From Azonexus sp. (GTDB lineage Bacteria > Pseudomonadota > Gammaproteobacteria > Burkholderiales > Rhodocyclaceae), in assembly GCA_030696345.1 (NCBI GenBank), contig JAUYSK010000018.1, positions 81,992 through 145,991 of the forward strand: DNA of 64,000 bases. Direction: 5' to 3'. A model generated the notes under the pieces. It was not told the origin of the DNA, made no database searches, and was given only the letters and a program-made list of their open reading frames with translations. Numbering within the stretch: position 1 is the first letter of the stretch; the number at the start of each line of letters is the position of its first letter. Both the position numbers and the translations under genes were made by a program. Shown piece by piece: positions 44,855 to 53,086 of this stretch.

Positions 44855-46164
44855 TCAAGCGGCCGGTTGCGGACTTCCGGCATGAAGATCAGTCCGACCA
44901 CGGCGGCCACAATGAGCAGCCCGGTCGGATACCACAAGCCGGCCAGCGGGTTGCCGAATTGCACGCTGAGCCAGGTCACCATGAAGGGCGACATGCCGCC
45001 GATCCAGCCGGCCGAGAGGTTGTGCGGCAAGGCTACTGCGGTGTACCGCGTCCGGGCGGGAAAAAGCTCGGGCAGGGTGGCGGTCTGAGGGCCGGTGATG
45101 CAGGCCAGCGGCACGACCAGAACGAGCAGCAGCAGGACGATCATCGTCGTATCCGGCGTCGCCAGCTGGCCGTAGTGCAGCAAGCCCTGAAAGACAGGGA
45201 AGATCGTTAGCGCACCAATGATTAGGCCAGTCAGCAGAACCGGTCGGCGACCGATCCGGTCGGAGAGCCAGCCGCAGTAAAGCGTCGCCGGGAACAGGGC
45301 GAGCGTGGAAATCATCACCAGCCCACCGGCCTGGGCGGCCGGCAGATTGACCACGGTTTTCAGGAAAACGCTGGTATAGACCTGGGCCGAAAAGAAAAGT
45401 AGTGACCCGCCGGCCGAAATGCTGAAGAAGAGCAGCGCCATGCGGCCCAGTGTGTGCCGGTCGCGAAAGCATTCGCGCAATGGCGCCTTGGCCAGCGCGT
45501 TCTTTTCCCGCAAATGGCTGAAGACCGGGGATTCATGCAGATTCATCCGGCTCTTGATCGAAATGGCCAGCAACATGGCCGAGAGCAGGAAGGGGATGCG
45601 CCAGCCCCAGGCTCTGAAGTCAGCATCGCTGAGCAGGTATTGCAGGGCGATGATCTGCAGCGTCGAGGCCATCATCCCGAGCGGCCCCATCAGTTGCAGC
45701 ACGCTGGTGTAGAAGCCACGTCGGCCTTCCGGTGCATGTTCCGTCAGATAAACCGCGGCGCCACCGATTTCGCCACCCACCGAAAGGCCCTGCAACATGC
45801 GCAGGATCAGCAGCAGGGCCGGGGCGAGCAGACCGACCTGCTCATAGGTCGGCAACAGCCCGACACAGACCGTAGAGACGCCCATCAGGATGATGGTGAC
45901 AAGAAAAATGGTGCGCCGGCCATGGCGGTCGCCGAGCGAGCCGAACAGCGCTGCACCGAGCGGCCGGACGATCATGCCGACGCCGAAGGTGCCGAGGCTG
46001 GCCAGCAATGCGGCCACCGGGTCATCCGAGGGGAAAAACAGCACGCTGAAATAGGTTGCCAGCGAGGCAAAGGTCAGAAAGTCATACCACTCGAGAAAGG
46101 TGCCGAAACAGGCGGCGACGACCACTTTTTTCTGGATGGTTTTCTGGGCTTCCGGGGAGTTCAT
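44848..46164 (-). CDS. MFS transporter, metabolite:H+ symporter (MHS) type
   Basis: 438 residues with twelve predicted transmembrane helices. MHS signatures are visible: VVAACFGTFLEWYDFLTFAS at the start of TM1, GSLGDRHGRRTIFLVTIILM after TM2, and RMLQGLSVGGEIGGAAVYLT followed by HAPEGRRGFYTS. Related proteins move proline/betaine, citrate, alpha-ketoglutarate or shikimate; the substrate is unassigned. It is convergent with the ankyrin gene, overlapping by 7 bp. Confidence 0.92.
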   Translation of the reverse strand: MNSPEAQKTIQKKVVVAACFGTFLEWYDFLTFASLATYFSVLFFPSDDPVAALLASLGTFGVGMIVRPLGAALFGSLGDRHGRRTIFLVTIILMGVSTVCVGLLPTYEQVGLLAPALLLILRMLQGLSVGGEIGGAAVYLTEHAPEGRRGFYTSVLQLMGPLGMMASTLQIIALQYLLSDADFRAWGWRIPFLLSAMLLAISIKSRMNLHESPVFSHLREKNALAKAPLRECFRDRHTLGRMALLFFSISAGGSLLFFSAQVYTSVFLKTVVNLPAAQAGGLVMISTLALFPATLYCGWLSDRIGRRPVLLTGLIIGALTIFPVFQGLLHYGQLATPDTTMIVLLLLVLVVPLACITGPQTATLPELFPARTRYTAVALPHNLSAGWIGGMSPFMVTWLSVQFGNPLAGLWYPTGLLIVAAVVGLIFMPEVRNRPLDQ

Positions 46165-46276
46165 GACTTGATGGCCAGACGAAAGGGCCGATTATCCCTT
46201 GTCTCGAACTTTCGTCCAATTGCAAACGCCGGCTGGCTGATGCAGACTCCACAGCGAGTCAACAGGAGAAGTCGAC

Positions 46277-46609
46277 ATGCTGTACGTGGCGAGAGATGGC
46301 ACCGGAAGAATCAGCGAATTGCATCCCATGCCGCTGGGCAATGCCCAGGAGGCCTTGCCGGCCGATAACGCCGAGGTGTTGCAGTTCATTCACGAACGCT
46401 GGCGGCAGAATGAACTCTCCGAACTGGACCGGGATTTCGTCCGGGCCATCGAGGATACGATCGAACTGCTGATCGCCAAGGAACTCATCCTGTTTACCGA
46501 CCTGCCGCCCCGGGTTCAGGAAAAGCTGATGCGCCGCAAGGAAGTGCGGGGGCAGACGCACTACGCTGGCAATTACAACTCGGCTGAGAGCGACATCATT
46601 CAGCTCTGA
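46277..46609 (+). CDS. Conserved hypothetical protein (often mis-annotated as tryptophan synthase beta-like)
   Basis: 110 residues; AGGAGA precedes the ATG. It reads MLYVARDGTGRISELHPMPL, ADNAEVLQFIHERW, LDRDFVRAIEDTIELLIAKE and LILFTDLPPRVQEKLMRRKE. The central pattern, an acidic helix followed by LIxKxxIxFTDLPxxxQ, is shared by a small proteobacterial family seen next to signalling genes and sometimes mislabelled as tryptophan synthase. No enzymatic motif is present. It is convergent with the response-regulator gene, 20 bp apart. Confidence 0.8.
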   Translation: MLYVARDGTGRISELHPMPLGNAQEALPADNAEVLQFIHERWRQNELSELDRDFVRAIEDTIELLIAKELILFTDLPPRVQEKLMRRKEVRGQTHYAGNYNSAESDIIQL

Positions 46610-46629
46610 ACAGCACCCGATGACGGGTG

Positions 46630-47238
46630 CTAATTGACCGTCATTACCGCCTTGACCAGTTCGGCCAGGGTTCTCACCCCCATTTTTTCCATCACCCGGG
46701 CCCGGTGGGCTTCGACAGTTTTCATGCTGATGTCGAGCTGATCGGCAATCTGCTTGTTCAGCTTGCCGGTGACGACCAGCTGCATCACTTCCCGTTCGCG
46801 CTGCGTCAGGCGTTCGATCCGGTGCGATATGGCGTCGTCGCGTTTGCGCCGGCTGGCGATTTCGTTATCCAGTTCCAGGGCGCGTTCGATGCGGGAGAGC
46901 AGGTCGGCGTTGTGGAAGGGCTTTTCGATGAAATCGCAGGCGCCGCGTTGCAGTGCGGCAACGGCCATCGGCACGTCACCATGGCCGGTAATGAAAATGA
47001 TCGGCAGGTGCGAGCCGAGTGAGTCGAGCTTTTCATGCAATTCAAGGCCGCTCATTTCGGGCATCCGTACATCGAGCACCAGGCAGCCACGCATGTTGTC
47101 GCGCCGGGCGTTCAGGAATTCGGCAGCGGAAGCGAAACAGGCGACCTGATAGCCTTCGCCTTCGAGCAGCCAGGTCATCGAATCACGCATCGCCTCATCG
47201 TCATCGACGACAAAAATGGTTTGCTTCAGCTCATTCAT
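46630..47238 (-). CDS. FixJ/LuxR-type response regulator
   Basis: 202 residues starting MNELKQTIFVVDDDEAMRDS. The receiver (phospho-Asp in CLVLDVRMPEMSGLELHEKL, FITGHGDVPMAVAAL, Lys in DFIEKPF) is joined to a LuxR/NarL helix-turn-helix (LTQREREVMQLVVTGKLNKQ, IADQLDISMKTVEAHRARVM). The FITGHGDVPMAV sequence is characteristic of FixJ/TodT/DctR-like regulators. Its start lies inside the end of the kinase gene (8-bp overlap); an ATG at 47241, one codon upstream, is equally possible. Confidence 0.95.
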   Translation of the reverse strand: MNELKQTIFVVDDDEAMRDSMTWLLEGEGYQVACFASAAEFLNARRDNMRGCLVLDVRMPEMSGLELHEKLDSLGSHLPIIFITGHGDVPMAVAALQRGACDFIEKPFHNADLLSRIERALELDNEIASRRKRDDAISHRIERLTQREREVMQLVVTGKLNKQIADQLDISMKTVEAHRARVMEKMGVRTLAELVKAVMTVN

Positions 47239-49618
47239 CATTTTCCTCAATCGGAACGGTGAAACGGAATACGGTGCCGCCTTCGCGGCGTGGCTCAACC
47301 CACAGCCGGCCCTGGTGAAACTCGATGATCGAGCGGCAGATCGCCAGACCGATCCCCATGCCTTCCGCCTTGGTGGTGTAGAACGGCGCGAAAATCTTCT
47401 CGATATCTTCCTCGGCCAGACCATGCCCCTGGTCGGTGACTGACACTTCGAGCATGCGGTCGTCGACCAGCTGGGCCTGGATGCTCAGGCGGCGACGCTC
47501 GAAGGGTACATCGTTCATGGCTTCGATGCCATTTTTGACCAGGTTGAGCAGCACCTGTTCGATCATGATGCGGTCGACGACGATTCTGGGCAGATTTTCC
47601 GGGATGTCGACCACGATCTGTGTGCCGGTGCGCTGGGCCTCGATATCAGCAAAGGCGCGGGCCTCGTCGACCAGTTCGTCGAGCGAAACCGGCAGGCGGA
47701 CGGGGTCGCTCTTCTTCACCATGTCGCGCATGCGGCGAATGATCTTGCCGGCCCGCTCGGCCTGGTCGGAGGCTTTCTGCATCGCGGCCAGAAGGTCTTC
47801 GAGGCGGTAATTGCCGGCCTGCATGCGCTTGACGCAGCCGGCGCAGTAGTTGGCAATGGCTGAAAGCGGCTGGTTGAGTTCGTGGGCCAGCGAGCTTGCC
47901 ATCTCGCCCATGGTGATCAGGCGTGAGGTTTGTTCAAGGCGCTTTTGTTGCTGCAGATTGACTTCGGCGATGTGCTTGCGGTCGGTGATGTCGGCGCCGA
48001 TCTGGACGCGAACGGTACGCCCGTCCACCCAGCGGATGGCACGTTCATGCAGGTGGTACCAGTGGCCGGAAAGGGTGTGCTGGAGCTCACCGTCGAATAG
48101 CTCGCAGGGCAGGTCATCGGCGGTCAGGGTACTCGGGTCGCGGGCCAGCATATCCGTCGTCGGCCGGCAGGGCGCGGTGATCATCGCCGAGTCCCGGCCG
48201 ACTGTATCGAAGCCGAAGATGTTCTGGAAGGCGCGGTTGGCGAAAAGGATTTCACCGGTTTCGACCTCCGCTACATGCACGGCCGAGTCGAGGCCGTCGA
48301 TGACGGTGACGAAACGATCGTGGGCGCGTTCCAGTTCGACGCGTACCCGCTTCGGCTCGGTGATGTCGTTCATCGAGGCCATCCAGCCGATCTGGGCACC
48401 GTTGGCGTCGATCAGCGGCGAGAAGTAGAGGCGGACGTCGAAGCGCTCGCCATTCTTGCGCATGATGCGCATCTCGAAACCGCTGGCGGGGGCCTCTCCG
48501 GCCAGAGCCTGGTCGATGTTGTTCTTCAGCTTGTCAAACTCTTCGGCTGGCCAGTAGGGATAGGGCGGGGCAATGCCGACCAGTTCCGATTCGTCAAATC
48601 CGGTCATTCGGCAGAACGACGAGTTGACGAAGGTGATGCGGCCTTCGAGGTCGATGGCGCGCAGGCCGGTGACCATCGATTGCGACATGGCCTGACGGAA
48701 AGCATAGGCGGCGCGCAGCTTCTCTTCGGTATCGGCCCGGTGCTGGGCGTGCCGGCGCAACTGGATCAGCGTGATTGTGGCGATCAGAGTGAGAAGAATG
48801 ATCAGCGCTGCGGGCAGGAACGGCAGCCAGGCGCCGCCACCCCGGTAGGCGACGATATTGAGGCCAAGCCGATTGTTCGGCAGGTCGAGGGTAATGTCGC
48901 CGGAGATCTGGCGGTCGGTCGGCTTGACCGACGTGTTGCTATAAACCTCGCGATTGTCGGCATCGACCACGCTCAAGGCGTAACGGGCAGTAAATACCGA
49001 GGGCAGGGTGGCTCGGAGCAGCGATTCCAGCGACTGGATGGCAATGAAGGCGCCAATGTCGGCGCTGCCCTGCTGGACGGGCAGGATCAGATCGTTGGCC
49101 GGCCCCGGCCGGTTACCCGAATAGTCTTTCGAAAACAGGGCGCGACGAGTCCTTAGCGCTTCCTGCAGGGCAATCATCCGGCTCTCGGTGAGCTGCTCGC
49201 CGACAAAGGTGGCAGTGGCCTCGTTGGGCGAGACCCATTCCACCTTGCCTTCGGTGCTGACCCATATGATCGCCTCCAGTTCGGGATTGTCACGGACGTA
49301 GCGACTGGCCTTGACCTGAAAGGATTCGTAGGTCAACTGCTTGAATTCCTGCTCGCGGCCCAGTTCCGAAAGGAAGTCCTGATGGCTGTGCAGGCGGCTC
49401 TCGATGGTCCGTTCTGCCCAATGCATGTCGCCCTCTAGCGCCGAGCGCGCCGTATCCTGTTCCCGCCACTGCAACAGGGCGGTCACGATAAGCATGGCGA
49501 GGGCAAAAATGCCGATGGCTGCATAAGGAGCAAGCCAGAGCCAGGTCTGTTTGGGGGCGGCAGGAGGCGGACGTATGAACATTGGATGATTCTTCGCCCC
49601 TGAGAGCGAGTCGGCCAT
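47231..49618 (-). CDS. FixL/TodS-like membrane sensor histidine kinase with two PAS domains
   Basis: 795 residues. TM1 (WLAPYAAIGIFALAMLIVTA, about 28-50), a large periplasmic sensor (50-265) and TM2 (LPFLPAALIILLTLIATITL) precede two PAS domains (about 310-425 and 430-550). The kinase core has the phospho-His in ASSLAHELNQPLSAIANYCA, N-box LLNLVKNGIEAMND, G1 TDQGHGLAEED and the KAEGMGIGLAICRSI motif. The ELNQPL variant of the H-box marks the FixL/DctB branch. It is coupled to the FixJ-like regulator. lrgAB lies just upstream on the same strand. An alternative ATG at 49582 exists. Confidence 0.94.
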   Translation of the reverse strand: MADSLSGAKNHPMFIRPPPAAPKQTWLWLAPYAAIGIFALAMLIVTALLQWREQDTARSALEGDMHWAERTIESRLHSHQDFLSELGREQEFKQLTYESFQVKASRYVRDNPELEAIIWVSTEGKVEWVSPNEATATFVGEQLTESRMIALQEALRTRRALFSKDYSGNRPGPANDLILPVQQGSADIGAFIAIQSLESLLRATLPSVFTARYALSVVDADNREVYSNTSVKPTDRQISGDITLDLPNNRLGLNIVAYRGGGAWLPFLPAALIILLTLIATITLIQLRRHAQHRADTEEKLRAAYAFRQAMSQSMVTGLRAIDLEGRITFVNSSFCRMTGFDESELVGIAPPYPYWPAEEFDKLKNNIDQALAGEAPASGFEMRIMRKNGERFDVRLYFSPLIDANGAQIGWMASMNDITEPKRVRVELERAHDRFVTVIDGLDSAVHVAEVETGEILFANRAFQNIFGFDTVGRDSAMITAPCRPTTDMLARDPSTLTADDLPCELFDGELQHTLSGHWYHLHERAIRWVDGRTVRVQIGADITDRKHIAEVNLQQQKRLEQTSRLITMGEMASSLAHELNQPLSAIANYCAGCVKRMQAGNYRLEDLLAAMQKASDQAERAGKIIRRMRDMVKKSDPVRLPVSLDELVDEARAFADIEAQRTGTQIVVDIPENLPRIVVDRIMIEQVLLNLVKNGIEAMNDVPFERRRLSIQAQLVDDRMLEVSVTDQGHGLAEEDIEKIFAPFYTTKAEGMGIGLAICRSIIEFHQGRLWVEPRREGGTVFRFTVPIEENDE

Positions 49619-49640
49619 AGGTACTTACCCTAAGCCGGCT

Positions 49641-49675
49641 GGTTTTTGCCGTTTTTGGGGTGTCGACCGCAGCAT
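49641..49675 (-). repeat. Dispersed intergenic repeat, copy 2
   Basis: GGTTTTTGCC, then GTTTTTGGGG, then TGTCGACCGCAGCATT: two blocks matching 52939-52972 with few changes. It lies between lrgB and the sensor-kinase start. Confidence 0.65.
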
Positions 49676-49698
49676 TGCCAACTTGGCGCCAATTTTGA

Positions 49699-50424
49699 TT
49701 AGCCTCCCGTCAGCCAGTCGGCGATGATCGGCACCAGCAACGCCGTCAACGCGCCGTTCAAGCCCATGGCCAGCGCGGCAAAGGCGCCGCTTTGCTCATT
49801 GACCTGAAAGGCCCGGGCCGTGCCGATGCCGTGCGAGGCGACACCGATGGCGAAACCGCGGATGGCCGGGTCGCGCAACTTCATCGCGTCGAAGACGTAG
49901 CGCGCTCCGACGGCGCCAATGATGCCGGTGATGATGACCAGTACCGCCGTGAGCGAAGGGATGCCGCCGATGCGTTCGGCAATGCCCATGGCGATCGGTG
50001 TGGTTACCGACTTGGGTGCCAGCGAGAGCTGGGTCGATTGGCTGGCACCGAAGAAGCGCCCGACCAGAACCGCCGAAATCACTGCCGTCAGGCTGCCGGC
50101 AAGTAGCCCGAAGACAACCGGCAACAACATGGCGCGGACGCGGCGAAACTGGGTGTACAGCGGAATGGCCAGCGCCACGGTGGCCGGGCCGAGCAGGAAG
50201 TGCACAAACTGCGCGCCGGAAAAGTAGGTCTCATAGCTGGTTTTGGTCAGCGTCAGAAAGGCGACCAGCGCCGTAACGGCAATCAGCACCGGGTTGGCAA
50301 GCGGATTGCTGCCGGAACGCTGGTAGAGCCAGAAAGCACCCTGATAGGCGAGCAGCGTGACGGTCAGGCCGAGCAGCGGCGAGGCTGAGAGATAGACCCA
50401 GATTTCGCTGATACGGGGCGTCAT
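49699..50424 (-). CDS. lrgB: LrgB/CidB family membrane protein
   Basis: 241 residues with about six to seven transmembrane helices. LrgB-family pattern: LTVTLLAYQGAFWLYQRSG, FVHFLLGPATVALAIPLYTQ, SLAPKSVTTPIAMGIAERIG, and RDPAIRGFAIGVASHGIGTA. LrgAB/CidAB proteins affect murein hydrolase export and, in several bacteria, glycolate/lactate or pyruvate transport. Its start overlaps the LrgA gene stop by 4 bp. Confidence 0.95.
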   Translation of the reverse strand: MTPRISEIWVYLSASPLLGLTVTLLAYQGAFWLYQRSGSNPLANPVLIAVTALVAFLTLTKTSYETYFSGAQFVHFLLGPATVALAIPLYTQFRRVRAMLLPVVFGLLAGSLTAVISAVLVGRFFGASQSTQLSLAPKSVTTPIAMGIAERIGGIPSLTAVLVIITGIIGAVGARYVFDAMKLRDPAIRGFAIGVASHGIGTARAFQVNEQSGAFAALAMGLNGALTALLVPIIADWLTGG

Positions 50425-50777
50425 GACGGTTCACCGGGGGCGGGCGAGCGTTGGCAGAGTTTCATCGTCAGTGCCGTCACCACCAGGGTTGCCAGCGTGC
50501 TGACCAGTAGCGAGAGCAGCAGTGGCAGCCATTCGTCGGCGACCCGGTGCAGGTGCACCATGATTCCGGTGCCGGCCGGAACGAAGAGCAGCGACAGGTG
50601 CTGCAACAGGTTCTGGCTGGTCGTGCGAAGTTCAGCGCCGGGGCCGCCACGGAGCATGAGGGCAAGAAACAGCAGGAGCATGCCGAGCACCGGGCCGGGC
50701 ACCGGCAGGTCCAGCGAGCGGGCAAGCACTTCGCCGATCAACTGAAAGACGAGCAGGGCGGAAAGAGCAGAAATCAC
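50421..50777 (-). CDS. lrgA: CidA/LrgA family holin-like protein
   Basis: 118 residues, four predicted transmembrane helices. The family motif LDLPVPGPVLGMLLLFLALM is present, as is LQHLSLLFVPAGTGIMVHLH. It partners LrgB as a holin-like/transport complex in the inner membrane. A perfect dyad at 50858-50880 lies about 80 bp upstream. Confidence 0.95.
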   Translation of the reverse strand: MISALSALLVFQLIGEVLARSLDLPVPGPVLGMLLLFLALMLRGGPGAELRTTSQNLLQHLSLLFVPAGTGIMVHLHRVADEWLPLLLSLLVSTLATLVVTALTMKLCQRSPAPGEPS

Positions 50778-50857
50778 GGGCGGCCTCCGAAGAGATTCAG
50801 AATGCCGCCAGTGTATTGGCTCAGTTAACTTTTGATAATGAGCGCAAAAGTCGATTT

Positions 50858-50880
50858 ATCTTGTATGTCAGGTACAAGAT
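50858..50880. promoter_or_regulatory. Perfect dyad upstream of lrgA
   Basis: ATCTTGTA / TACAAGAT separated by 7 bases. The symmetry and the absence of a T-run fit an operator for lrgAB, but it also lies just beyond the stop of the diguanylate cyclase gene, so a stop-proximal hairpin is the alternative. Confidence 0.4.
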
Positions 50881-50888
50881 GGAATGGG

Positions 50889-52751
50889 TCAATATTCCTT
50901 GTTGTCCGACCACATGGCTGTATTGAAGCGGATCACCCGGTTTCGTCCCTGTTCCTTGGCCTGATAGAGCGCTACATCGGCGAATTTGACGGCTTGCCAG
51001 AAGGTTTCGCTATCCGTCGGGAAGTCGGAAATGCCGATCGAGATCGTTTTCTGGATGACGATGCCGGAAACTTGAACCTTCAGTGCCTCGACCGACTGGC
51101 GAATTTTTTCGGCAACCTGTTCGGCGGCCTGGCCTTGACTGTCGATCAGGATGATCAGGAATTCTTCCCCACCGTATCGAATCAGCAGGTCCGAAGCCCG
51201 TACCGACTGCTTGAGCAATGTGGACAGGGCTTTCAGCACCGCATCGCCGGCATCGTGGCCGTATGTGTCGTTAACCATCTTGAAGTAGTCGAGGTCGAGC
51301 ATCAGGATGGCCGCACTGGTGCGCTTGCGCTGTACGCTGGCGATCAGTGTTTCAACGTATTCCTCAAGGAAGCGGCGGTTGTTGAGGCCGGTCATCGGGT
51401 CGCGCAAAGTCGAATCTTTCAGGCTCTCCATCAGGCGCTTGGTTTCCAGTACCGGCGCGGTTTCCCGCAGGTAGACATTGATGAAGGGAAGCTTGGCCAG
51501 CGTTTCAGCCTGCAGGTCTGGCGTGGTCAGCAACTGGACGACGCTGCCCACCGAGCCGGACTGGATGACCGGGAAGCAGACATGATGGCGCTCGCCCAAT
51601 TCGGCGGGCGGCCGGAAGGAGTAGCAGATATCCGGGTTGGTGATGCCATCGACGATGTGACCGGTGCGGCGGACGCGGCAGGCTTCCGGACGAATCAGAA
51701 TTTGCGGGTCGCACCAGCGACAGGTGTCGGCCATTTCGCCGTCGACCATGATGCTCTTCATCTGTTTCTTGTTGCTGCTGACTTCGTACAGCGAAAATTC
51801 CGTGAGCTTGAATTCCTGCTGCAAGGTCGTGGACAGGCGCTGATAGATTTCGATCTTGGCTTCGTCTTCCTCGATGGCCTGCTTGAAGTGCGCTGCCTTG
51901 GTCAGTCCCTCGACCATGTCGATCATTGCCGTCAGCAAGTTTTCGCCCGGGGCGGGGGTTCGTTCGGTGAGGCGGGCGACGTTGCAGCCAATGCGGTTCA
52001 GGCCGTCATCGAGGAACGTCAGCAGGCGGTTCATGTCGGTCGCAATCTGACCGATTTCATCATTGGTCTTCTTCTCGACATGCGCCTTGAAATCGCCGCG
52101 CAGAGCGCGCTGAACGGCCTCTTCGACGGCGTTGGCGGTGTCTGAAATCGGCCGCAACAGGCGGCGCAGCAACATCACCAGCAAGGCCGCGAAGAAGGTG
52201 ACGGCAGCGCCAATGCCGGCCACGGTGAAGAGTGCTTTTTCCTTCAGCGCATCGATCGACATGCTCATGCTGACGGCGCCGAGCACCGCACCTTCGCTGA
52301 CCTGGTGGCATTGCAGGCAGTTCGGGTTGCCACTGGCGGTTGCGATATAGGGAATCGTGCCGCGAAATACGGTTTCTTCGCCCTGCTTGATGACATCAAA
52401 ACGGGGCTTGCCCTCCTTGAGAACCAGACGCTCCATATCATCCGCTGCGGATTCGCTGCTCAGACCTTTGCCAAACTGCTTTTCGACCTCCTGCGAGCGA
52501 AGGACACGTGCCGACTTCAGCCCCTGAACCTCGACCAGGCGGCGCAGAAAATTCTCGCGCTTGTCGATGGTGCCGTTGATCATCGATTCCGTCAGATGAA
52601 CACGAACGATTTCACCGGCTGTCCGGATGTGATCCGTCGCCGAAGCGATGGAAAAGCTGCGGAAGGCATAGAGGCTGATGGCAATCACCACCGCCAGCAG
52701 GCAGACGAAGATGCTGACGAAGAAAAAGGTGACTTTTGCGTTGAGATTCAC
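50889..52751 (-). CDS. Diguanylate cyclase with periplasmic c-type heme sensor
   Basis: 620 residues. TM1 (about 7-29), a periplasmic sensor with one heme-attachment motif CLQCH (145-149), TM2 (about 173-196) and a HAMP domain come first. A GAF-like cytoplasmic domain rich in Cys follows (DTCRWCDPQILIRPEACRVR, then DICYSFRP and HHVCFPV, about 340-395). The C-terminal GGDEF domain is active-looking (ILMLDLDYFKMVNDTYGHDA, RYGGEEFLIILID). Covalent heme implies redox or gas sensing in the periplasm, coupled to c-di-GMP synthesis; the cysteines could bind a metal or Fe-S centre (inference). Confidence 0.93.
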   Translation of the reverse strand: MNLNAKVTFFFVSIFVCLLAVVIAISLYAFRSFSIASATDHIRTAGEIVRVHLTESMINGTIDKRENFLRRLVEVQGLKSARVLRSQEVEKQFGKGLSSESAADDMERLVLKEGKPRFDVIKQGEETVFRGTIPYIATASGNPNCLQCHQVSEGAVLGAVSMSMSIDALKEKALFTVAGIGAAVTFFAALLVMLLRRLLRPISDTANAVEEAVQRALRGDFKAHVEKKTNDEIGQIATDMNRLLTFLDDGLNRIGCNVARLTERTPAPGENLLTAMIDMVEGLTKAAHFKQAIEEDEAKIEIYQRLSTTLQQEFKLTEFSLYEVSSNKKQMKSIMVDGEMADTCRWCDPQILIRPEACRVRRTGHIVDGITNPDICYSFRPPAELGERHHVCFPVIQSGSVGSVVQLLTTPDLQAETLAKLPFINVYLRETAPVLETKRLMESLKDSTLRDPMTGLNNRRFLEEYVETLIASVQRKRTSAAILMLDLDYFKMVNDTYGHDAGDAVLKALSTLLKQSVRASDLLIRYGGEEFLIILIDSQGQAAEQVAEKIRQSVEALKVQVSGIVIQKTISIGISDFPTDSETFWQAVKFADVALYQAKEQGRNRVIRFNTAMWSDNKEY

Positions 52752-52938
52752 GGCATTACTTTCCGGAAACGCTGTTTTGACAGGCTCGTATTATGTCCGA
52801 GCATGCCTGGTGGGCAAGGCCAATATGCTGAAAATAAAGGAAAGAATGATTGTCCTTTGATCAGCGTCAATTCCCCGGGCATTCAATAAGGGGAGGGATT
52901 TTTTCCCCGAAGCACTTTTCTCCGCCTGCGATGAATCC

Positions 52939-52972
52939 GGTTTTTGCCTTTTTGGGGCGTTGACCGCAGCAA
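52939..52972 (-). repeat. Dispersed intergenic repeat, copy 3
   Basis: GGTTTTTGCCTTTTTGGGGC followed directly by GTTGACCGCAGCAA. The last 19 bases are the exact inverse of 23202-23220. It lies between the aceB terminator and the diguanylate cyclase start. Confidence 0.7.
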
Positions 52973-53035
52973 TCTGGCCAGTCAGGTGTTACTGGGGGTA
53001 TCGGCCGGCCAGGCATTGAAAATGAAGGCATAAAA

Positions 53036-53059
53036 AAGCGCCGGGTCTCCCCGGCGCTT
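53036..53059 (-). terminator. Terminator after malate synthase (leftward)
   Basis: On the minus strand AAGCGCCGGG pairs with CCCGGCGCTT and is followed by a T-run (the A-run at 53032-53037), about 28 bp after the aceB stop. Confidence 0.85.
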
Positions 53060-53086
53060 CGGTCTTGCGAGGCTCTTGGGCGACGC

